64,000 bases of DNA from Larimichthys crocea (taxonomy: Eukaryota; Chordata; Actinopteri; Sciaenidae): positions 10,130,118-10,194,117 of the forward strand of contig NC_040021.1 of the NCBI RefSeq assembly GCF_000972845.2, in the 5' to 3' direction. Positions 1-50,300 of the stretch are shown one piece after another; the stretch's first letter is position 1; each line of letters opens with the position of its first letter. Position numbers and translations under genes: made by a program. Under the pieces are notes generated by a model. That model made no database searches and was not told where the DNA came from. It worked only from the letters and a program-made list of their open reading frames with translations.

Positions 1-855
1 GGTGTTTAACACATTTTACAAGGCTTAAAAGGTCAGATGTGCAAAATTTAGGGACATCAATTGTTGCATAATGGTAAAAAAAAAGGACCATAATATGCAA
101 TACATATGTATTTTTTTCTATATATCCACATAATAATGAGAATCCCTGTGTTTTCTACATATCTACACAGGGAGAAGGAGTCTGCAGTTTTGCACTACGT
201 ACATAACCACATAATGATGGGTTCTCCTACATGCTTATGCTTGGAAGACTATGGTGACGCGAGGGGTATTCATTTGGCTAGATGCCACTAAATCCTACAC
301 ACTGGACCTTTAAAAAGGAACCTGTTTAACAGAATGACTGGAAGAAGTCAGCCTAAACTCAAAGCACATCTGAGGTGGAATTTAAAGAATCAGTCATCAT
401 AATCGTTGGTCCTTCATTCATATTCAAAATATTATATCAATAAATCAATTTACATATATTTACATTTAAAAGTGTTGGTTAACATTCTTAAAATAGCCTC
501 AATTAAAATTTACACCAAGAACAAATAAAAAGCAGACTGTTTAAGGCATGTTTGAATTAATAAAAAAAAAACCCAGATATAACTGGACAACATATGAAGC
601 TATTAAAACAAACAAACAAAAAAATTAACAACAACAAAAGAAATAAATCTGCAAAGTTTAGTCCAAATACAGGTTGTTCATTCTTCATTATGGATAGCGT
701 GCTTCTAGCATAACAAAAAGAAGGTGGGTAGTTGAAGCACAAAGGCAAGAAAACATGTTGCTCGGTCCTGAAGCTACAAACAAAAGTCTTTTGTGCCGGA
801 TTGCAGTTCACAATCTGGATTTGCATACTGGTAACAGGAATCCAGTCCGTATGTC

Positions 856-40987
<40,132 letters not shown>

Positions 40988-41092
40988 CTGCAAAAGCATA
41001 TAAAACACAATATGTGAACACACTACTTAAAGACAGTCACTGTGTGTGTGTCTCTCAGCCTTTCATAGCTAACGTTACTCACCAATAATTCA
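40988..41092 (-). other. fig4: probable fig4 5'UTR intron
   Basis: On the minus strand a GTGAGT donor (41087-41092) follows exon-like sequence, and a CTTTTGCAG acceptor with a T-rich lead lies at 40988-40996, 48 bases before the fig4 ATG. This would place a non-coding first exon above 41092, inside the divergent promoter. No transcript evidence is available. Confidence 0.5.
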
Positions 41093-41631
41093 GCTAGCCT
41101 AGCTGCGTTATTCACTAATAACTCCGCAGGGTGATAATGCGCATCTCTCCTAGGAGACAAAACAACTTCTTAGGACATTTACAGTGAAATAAACACGTCT
41201 GTAACGTTAACCGGCCCCAATTATTAACGGCTAGCACATAGCAGAGGCGACAGCAACATGAATTAGTTTGAGTCAGGTGACTGTCAGGACCGAGCGCATG
41301 TCAACACAACTGGTACGGTGCCTCGCTTGAGTCACAAAGCTAGAAGAGCTAAAAAAGGCGATTAATAAAAGCCGCTTAGATATTTAGATATCTATATACT
41401 ACAGATATTTATACAGTTTTATAACTCAGATTATATACAACAACAAAAAAAAAAACATATTTACAAGCCACAAAGGAGCTAGTGGTAGCATTAGCTAGGT
41501 GAAAGCCGTTTAGTTTGGCGGTTGCTATGGTAACCGTATTCCATGACTGTTAACCTTGGATACTCACAGCTAGGTTAATGCTAGTTAACAAACGACGATA
41601 AAAAAAAATTAAAAAGCTAAAATATATAATA
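41093..41631. promoter_or_regulatory. divergent fig4/ak9 promoter
   Basis: The start codons of the two genes are only 692 bases apart and point away from each other, so one short region must serve both. The region holds an RFX X-box (41521-41534), a GTCAGGTGAC element one base off the lysosomal CLEAR sequence (41272-41281) and a TGCGCAT NRF1 half-site near 41137. No TATA box is evident. It is not a strongly CpG-rich island. Confidence 0.75.
41521..41534. promoter_or_regulatory. RFX X-box, GTTGCTATGGTAAC
   Basis: The 14-mer is an excellent near-palindromic fit to the RFX binding site GTNRCC-N(0-3)-RGYAAC, with GTTGCTA and its mirror TGGTAAC. It lies 98 bases upstream of the proposed ak9 ATG, the usual distance for ciliary RFX targets. 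AK9 is needed for sperm flagellar function in mammals, so RFX control is plausible. Confidence 0.8.
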
Positions 41632-44375
41632 ATGCCACAAAGCAGCGGTAAGTAAACTTTTTTTAACTTCGTTAATTTTTTTTTTAATGGTTTTTCTATC
41701 GGCACTTAAGCAGGTTGACGTTATGTTTGGTCGTCTCGTGTGTTGCACTGTTCTGTTTGTGACTTGTGCACTTATGTGTTTGTTAAATAGATCGTTTTGT
41801 GGATAACCTGATAGAGGATGAAGGAGAGAGGGAGACTCTTCTTGCCAAACCGACCTGCTTCATTATAGTTGGAAGACCGGTAATTTATCAAATGTATTCA
41901 TTTATCACTAACATACAGTACTTAACAAAGTCAGAAATGGTGTAGCTGCACACATATCCACAAACCTACACAGTGGCGTGTATGAAAACACACAAACGAC
42001 ATTTCCTCTTCCTCTTTCACTTCTTCATTTATCACCAACCAGCACAAAACATTAAATGTTGTATGTTTTGTCTGGTGATAAGGCAAAAAATAATCCAAGC
42101 AGCATGAAGCTATTGTGTCAAAAAGTAAACACAATGAGTAACAAGCTTGTGTTAGTGTCATTTGTAGATATTACATAGGGAATTTAGTGACAAATAAAGT
42201 CAATAATGTTATTAGAGTGTACAAGAGTGTAACACTGAACACTGCAATATAAAAGGTTTCATTTGTCAGTCTCCAGTGTTGCCCCCACAATTAAACCAGA
42301 CACACCCAAGCACGTTATTTGCGATACTTTCCATGTCTATTATCATTATGTCATTTTTTGTGGCAGGGTGTTGGTAAATCCACCTTGGCCAAACGAATCG
42401 CAGAGTCCTGGAAATGTATCTTAATTGATGGTAAGTACGGTTGTGGTCTTTGTAATCTTTGTCCCAGCATAATTCAGATATTTCTAACCAGGTTTTATAA
42501 TATTTCAGACACAGATCTGCTAGAAACACACATTAAAAATAAAACAAAGGAAGGCATAGAGGTGAGTGTCATTTTTTTCTATCAGAAAGGTTTACTATTC
42601 TCTGTATATGCCATATGTTTTCCATATATTTTAATGGTCTATGAATTGTCTTTTCTGACCATTTTAGCTCTTGAATATCTTATCTGGAGGGAGAAGTATA
42701 CCAGAAGATATGGTGCTCCAGATGATTCTTGCCAGGCTTAACTCTCCAGATGTGGAACACTATGGTAATTCATGTAGTTTGAAGTTTATTTGATAAGCTT
42801 CAGCACAGTGATCATGTATAGAAATTGCACAAATTTCACAACAACCTGCAATTCAAAGCACCACTATAGGAGCCCTGTCACTGCTTGTTCTTGATAATAC
42901 ATATGTTTTAATACAGGATACGTACTGAGCTGCCTGCCGTTCATGTCAGAAGAGTGTCTGAAGATTCATGAGCAGATTGAGCTGATCAAAAACCTCAAAC
43001 TAATGCCCGATTTCATCATCAACATCAAGGTTCACTCACATCCTTTATTACTGTTTTGTGCATTGCATCAAGCTGCCATTGATCCGTTTTTTTAAACATA
43101 TGTCATATTCTGACAAAGAATCTGAGACTGGTTAGATGAGAACTTAAACACTCCCATCTTCTACCAGTGTGCAGACAAGGACCTAGTCCAAAGGCTGTCA
43201 GGCCTGAAGCAGCACCCAGAGACAGGGCAGCTGTATAACAGGGACCAGTGGCAACGTGAGGAGGTGTTTAACAAGAAAAAGGAAAACAAGGATGAGGAAG
43301 TAGAGGATGAGGAGGAGCAGGTATGACTGAAAAGAAAAGACCTCTTCCCACTTGGTTTAACCTTTCCTGTTTGATTTTGCCCCCTTTTTTCTTCTTCTTT
43401 CAGATTTCAACCTCACAAATTTAAAAATTAAACAACAAATCTGTCAACCCATTATTCCCTAGTCTATCACTTTTTTTGCTTGCAGCCTAGGGAAGAGGAA
43501 CTCCAAAAGGATATTATTGACCAGATGGTGTGGACACCAGAGAATTTACCCAGAAATGCTTTTTCCAGAATCAACATGTACAAGAATACCATGCTCAGAC
43601 CACTGGAGGTGAGCTATCGAGTGCTCGAGAAACACATTAATTAGGAGTTAAATAAACATGTCATTCCCATTGGGCAATCATGGTCATTGTTCTTGCACAC
43701 CAGAGTAAGTTTTGTCAACTTTGCATTAGTGCAGACAGAGACTTTGTGTTTGTGTAAAAGTCTGACCTTTCTTGTGTTTGAAATGTTTGATTTGGGACCA
43801 TTTCAGATTTGGCTTTTGGTCTTTATTCTGGCACCCAGATCACATTAGCATTATTTTTCAAATTTCAAATCAGAGTGATAAAATGTATCATTCCACCATG
43901 TTTTAAAAACATTTAAATTCAAATGAATCAAATTAAATTAACACTAACTTTTTTAGAGCCAATAATTTGTAAATTAATTGATATTTCTTTCAGGACTACA
44001 TGACAAATCACAGCATCCTCTACCTGTTGGAGCTGGATGGAAACAACACACCTGAAGAGCTGCACTCAGTAAAGACACTACAACAGTATAATAAAGAATA
44101 AAAAAATGCATTATCATATGCCTTATAATATGCTGCTGAATTGTTTTTTATCATTATTGCAAGTTTTTAATTACTAGCGTATGTCTGTTACTGGCGTAAA
44201 TGTCAGCCTAAATGTGCACATTGTACCACCTCTGTATTCTGTGACTTTAGTTTGTTGATTGTTTTCTCTTTAGTCTGTAATGTCCCGTCTTGGATCCATG
44301 GCAATAAAGCGTGTCTCCATTCCAGTCCTCCTCCAACAGACAGATGAAGAAGATTTGCCATCAGACATTGAGACG
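41632..44375 (+). CDS. ak9: ak9 exons 1-10 (kinase unit 1)
   Basis: The exons are 41632-41647, 41791-41879, 42367-42430, 42509-42561, 42668-42764, 42917-43029, 43168-43320, 43486-43608, 43994-44068 and 44274-44375, covering residues 1-295. The P-loop GRPGVGKST is split between exons 2 and 3. Where active adenylate kinases have D-G-F-P, this unit reads YVLSCLP (108-114), so the Asp is missing, as it also is in human unit 1. The unit may therefore be non-catalytic. Landmarks include [20 protein letters not shown] and [10 protein letters not shown]. The exon 10 donor, GTCTGG, is weak. Confidence 0.93.
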
Positions 44376-47300
44376 GTCTGGCGTTGATGACCATATTCAT
44401 ATTTCATTTCAAATCACAACCTCAACTGACTAGTATAAACCTACATATAAGCTATAAACGCACAGGTGATGCTGATGCAAAAATATGTAACAATAAATAG
44501 TTTAAACCTGACCATCTTTTTTTCCAGGAGGACCTACTGAGAAATATGTCCTCCTGCAGGACAGTTGCCCCTGGCTTCAGATGGAAAAGGAGCCGCTGGG
44601 GTCGAATTTGTCCTGTTGCCCTGAAAGAGGGCAAGATCATTCCTGGGAAGCCTGAATTATGTGTGGGGTAAGTGATCGTTTATGGGCTATAACCAGGTGA
44701 TCAATCTATCCAATAGTTTCAAGTGAGGCTGGGTGAAAATATCAACCAACTCTCGTTTCAATTCATGTGCAGCTTCCAGGACAAACTGTACATCCTCTCA
44801 TCTCAGGAGGCCTACCAGAAGTTTCTCACAAACCCCAGACGGTACTTACTTCCTCCAATGCCCAGGCCTCCTTGCAAAGTTTCCATCATTGGACCTCCAC
44901 AGGCAGGAAAGAGCACTCTGTGTAAACTTCTAGCCCAGCACTACAATGCATTAGTGCTTGACATGGAGGTATTGATGCAGCCGGTTGTGGCCAAGTCTGA
45001 ACAGGAAAGGCTTGACAAAATCAAAGAGGAGACAACACAGGTTGCTATAGAGAAAATCAAGATGAAGGTGGAGCAGGATGGTGTAAAGAATTCAGGCAAG
45101 TTGAGCTTTGTTGTTGATGATGATGATATTCACTATCACCTGTACATTTTTTTCTATATAAAGTAAGAGCCAACAAAATTATTTTGTCTATAACAAAATG
45201 TACCGAAAACATCAGCCATTTAAATTGCAATTTGTATGTTTTGAACATGTGACTTACTGTCATACAAAAACATTTATACTCTGATATTTTATTCCATCAG
45301 ATGAAACTACTTCTGTAGAAGGTAAGACATTCAAATATTCTCTTGGTCTTAGTCAAGCACAAACACATGTTGGCAAACAGATATGGATAAATTACCCATT
45401 AAAAACTATCATAAACAGTATAGTTTTGGCGCGTTGCATCAGAGATTATATGTTATATGTGTTCTGGGCAGTTTATAGGCTACTGTATTTGTTTGCAAAT
45501 GTTTTCTCCTGTTCTCAGTGACAGAGAATCATCCAGAGGTACAAGCCATGGTGCTCACTGCGCTGGAAGAAGCCAAACATATGAGCACATCTCCTGTCGG
45601 CCTGTACGCTAAGGTACTGGAGAAGCACACCAAAGAGGTATGTCAAATGCATGTGGTAGAATTTAGATGTACAGTACATGTATGAAGAGTTTGCAGTGGT
45701 GTGGCCAATCTTTTTGATGTTACAGATTGAAGAGGCTGACACTGATGCAGATGTCAGGACTGGCTGGGTGCTTGACAACTTTCCCAAGAACCTCCTCCAA
45801 ACAAATGATTTACAGCAAGCAGAAATCCTGCCAGATGTCCTCTTCTATCTCAGAGACAGTGACGGGCATCAGGGTACAAAACATAGAATTGTCGCATGAC
45901 AAATAAGTTGTTTTGTTTAAATATATAGACTGGAGTCTATATTTGAGCCCTGTCAGTGTTCACGTATCTTTGTACTTTAATGTTTGAACAGTTTTGAAGA
46001 GATTGTATGAGATGAACAAGGAGAGTGTGGACAAAGCAGTAAGGAAGAGGATGCAGGATGAACAATCTGAGAAGGAGAAACAGGCCTTGTGAGTGCAGGT
46101 GCAATGATGCTGTACAATGTTGTGGCTTGTTAAATCTGCAATGCATTGTTTGATACAGCTTTTGTGTTTGTGCTGAAATTCTCTCTATTTTAGAAACCAG
46201 AAGGCGCAAGTATCAGAGGCCGAACCGCAAAAAAATCTAGAGACTGTTGTTGAAGAGACTGAAGGTAATATCTGTCTATGTATAGCAGCCTGACATCACA
46301 GAGGCATCCAGAACCAGTTGAGTTTGACCAGCATTGTTTTTAATGCATTCATTAATTTTCTTTGTAGAACATCCTGAACAATCTAACACCATCAGCCCTG
46401 CACATCCTGACATAATCAAACAGGAAGGTGAGACATTTCTGTGAATAGGTCTTTTTATTTCTCTCCATCGGTGTGCTATCAGTATTAATTAGTTTAGGCA
46501 GATAGAAGTCAGAACTCATTTCTGTTTCAAAGAAAAGTAAATTTAGGTTTAATCCTGAAACTTTTATATCACACTGTATAGGAATTTTCACACTGGCCAC
46601 AAATTGTCATTTAGATTCCCCATATCTTTTTTGTATTTATAAACCATATAGTATGTAAGCACCTTAAAAACACTGACAAAATACGAACTGACAAAACATT
46701 TTCCCTCCTTCTTTAACTTTCTCATTCTCCCTCTCCTCTCTGTGTTGCTCAAGATGTGGTACTACCTGATCATTGGGAGTTGGGTTATCCAGATGGCCCA
46801 GAGATGAATGACTATAAACTGCAACTGCAACAGTTTGTGTCTGAATGGGAGCAAATGCTGTCCGCCTTAACTGTAGAAGTCTCAGTACTAGAGATTGGCA
46901 GCAAAACCCCTGAGAATCTGCTTCAAGAGATTTTCCTTCAGATGGAGAGTGAGTGTAACCCTGTCAATCATAGTTTATCATAGCTACAACACAAACCTCA
47001 TGTCTTTTAATTGGTCAGAATGGACAGTACATTAATTTTCAGTGTATTTTTCAGTGTGTATTCTTCGTTTTTTGAGTTACTTAAACTCATTTTATTCGAT
47101 TAAATCTATTTTATTAAACCAAAATTAAAATTTACTTATGACAAAGGTTTTTAAACTTATAACTATTGGTTCCCTTTTATTGCATGATCTTAAGAATCCT
47201 TTAAGTATGCATCCTGGGAGCTTTCAGCAATGGACCTGGACGATGAGGCAGAGGATATTGAGGCCTTAGCTGAGCTGGAGAGAGCCGAGGCAGGCAGCCC

Positions 47301-50300
47301 TGACAATGACACAGCAGAGGAGGATGAAGTCAGTAAACACAGATATATTTTAACCTTAACACCCCAGTCTGTGACTTTTTTTTTACTTTATAAACTACTG
47401 GTTTATAATCCCATTTATTACATTATTCAATTATTATTATAATTATTTAATAATTAAGAGTAATACAAACAAACCCTGAACAGCACCTCGTTCCTTTCAA
47501 TGAAAACAGGAGGAAACAACACCGAATAGATTTTTAGGCGATACCCATCATTTCTGCCCCGTGGTCTTGAAAAACAACAATGTCCTGTGGCCCTGTACAA
47601 ACGAAATTGCCGTCAAGTACCGTGAGAAGACCTTCTTCTTCTCTAGTCAAGAAGCCAGGGATTCCTTCCTTCATAACCCTGCACAGTTTGTTGCACAAAC
47701 TGGGCCCCTCAAGGTACAAGCTGACAGGAGAAGACAAATCAAAATTCACAGAAACAAGGAAAAACATGAATCTCTAATAAATTTCTTATCTTCTTCTATC
47801 CAAGCCTCCCGCCCTGAGGATCTTTTTGCTCGGCACCCGTGGGTCAGGTAAGACCACTCAAGGTGAGTGGCTCGCCCAGCAGCTTGGCATCTTCCATATT
47901 CAGTTCAGAGAGCAACTCCAAATGCTCATCATGGCCAAGACAAAGACGCTGGTACCTCACGCTGATGAGGTAGCATCAGAGGAGTCTCTAGAGGACTTGG
48001 AGGCCCTAATAAAGGAAGCTAGGGGGGAGAACGAAAAGGAGACAGAGGATACGTCAACCATCATGAGTGACATGGAGGTAAGCTTTGACAAACTTCCTCT
48101 GGAGCAAGATTTCCAGCATGATGGTTCTTCAAATTGTGGTGAAGTATTATATCTTGACACTGATTTATTTTGTACTTGCCTTTGTCCATCTACAGCAGGA
48201 GGTGATACTGACTGATGAGGAGAATGCCATCAAAGCCTACCTGTCTGATGGAGAGCCACTGAGTCAGCAGATCCTGGATATGGTTATCAGACCATACTGG
48301 AAAGAGGAACCATACATGTAGTTGTACACACATACACAAACACACACTGCCCGCCCTTACACCCTCCTTCAAAGAAAAGTTTGACATTTGGGAAAATGTA
48401 CATATTTGCTGCCCTGCTGAGGATTATGTTGTACTACTCTCACATCTGTACAGTAAATATGAAGCTACTCACTTTATGGTCAACTAATGTAGCTTATTAT
48501 AAAGACTGGGAAACAGGGTAAAGCCTAGCCTAGTTTGGCTTTATCTAAAGGCAACAAAACTTATCTACCACCACGCCTAATGCTTAAGATAAATAAATAG
48601 ATAAATATGGACATTGCACAGTACACGTGTATTTGTCATCAAACATCAAGCAAGTGCAACACAAGACATACAGTAGTAGCCAACAAATATTACTAACATA
48701 CCCTGCCTTTTAGGTCTACAGGTTTTATTTTGGAGGGCTTCCCCCACAATCCCGAAGAGGTGCAGTACATGTTGCAGCGGCAGCTTTTTCCTGACATTGT
48801 GATAATCATGGCAGTGGAAGTTTCCGACGTTCAGAGCCGTCTGTTGCCAACATACCTGGAGAAGTGGTATGAGCGGCGCAACCGGCGTGAAGCACAGCTG
48901 ACCCTTCTTCGTAATCTACGTAAGAAGAACCGGGTAAGCATGTGACAACTAGGTAGGACTGATTTTCCTGCAAACTTTATTCCTGCTATCGGTCCTGATG
49001 ATGACTATAGACTGTGTGAGTATTTGGCACAATTATAGGTATCTCTTTGGTACAGGAGGAAAACATTGCCAAGAGAAGAGCTGAACTGATGGCAGAGCAA
49101 GCTGCTAAGGTCACCACAACAAAGGTAAGGAAATATATCATAACTGCTATCATCCCCTCTTTATCACTGCTTAACACACCATTATTATTATCATCAGGAG
49201 GAAGAAGACGATGAGGAGGATGAAGCTGCAGGCAACATAGAGGATGAGATAGAGAGCATGTTAGAGGACGAGTTTCCTCCAGAAGAAGATAATGAAGATT
49301 TGGAGAATGAGGAGACTGAGGAGGCAGCAACTGAGAGGCTGGAAATGGAGATTGAAGAGCGTTTTGTGACAGATGAAAACAACCTTGGTTCTGTGACGGT
49401 ACAAAGACACACATCCAGTGAAGGCCATTAACTAGGCAGACATGCATACTTTGTTTCCACACCCATATCATTTCTGGTATTATTTATTGATACTCGATTG
49501 TTAGATACTTACAGATATACAAACATTTCACATTTTGATTCCAAGAACACATCATTTGATTTTACAGACACAAGTTAGACCTAGGGTAAAACCAATGTGA
49601 CTATGTGGTCAGCATAATGTATGTTCCCACATTGTAATTTACTTATGTATTCATTTATGTTGCTTTGTTTTATCATCAGGATCTCCTGAGTGAACAAAAC
49701 ATACCCAAAGTGTCAATTGGTGCATCTCGCAAGTTCCGGGTCGTACGGCATCAGCTGCTCAAGAAAATTCAGCCCCTGCTGATCAACAGGGAGTCAGTCT
49801 TCCAAAAATGCCAACCCATCTCATACAGCCTGGCACATACACTGCTGCTCTCCTCTTACAAGCGCCACAGTGCCTTTGGTTGCTGCGACCCCATAAAGGT
49901 AGGCATAATTCAAGCCACTGTGTCTTGTTTAGCATATGTGGTATAAGGCCATGGTTTCTTTTACTAATGGTTCTAGAAGTACAAATACTAGTACACCTTG
50001 TCTCTTTTGTGCTGATATGTTAATCAGCTGAACTCTAACATATTGTTTTATTCACATACACCTCCATTCTACAGCAATACAAAGAGAGAGACTTGATCCA
50101 GCCTCTGCAGTGGCCTCTCAGTTCCACACATCCCCTGATCTTCCATCAGTATATCTACTTCTTTGCATCTAAGGAGAATCGCAATGCATTTATGCTGAAC
50201 CCCTTGAAATATCTTAGACAGCCACAGCCCACCCCGTCCCTTCCTGTTAAAATGGCTGTTATTGGACCACCTAAATCTGGAAAAACCACTGGTAAATCTC

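Noticed and set aside
45096..45166. Extension of the ak9 exon 12 open frame through a GATGATGAT run
   Set aside because: It does not join exon 13 in frame, whereas the GC donor at 45096 restores frame and homology.
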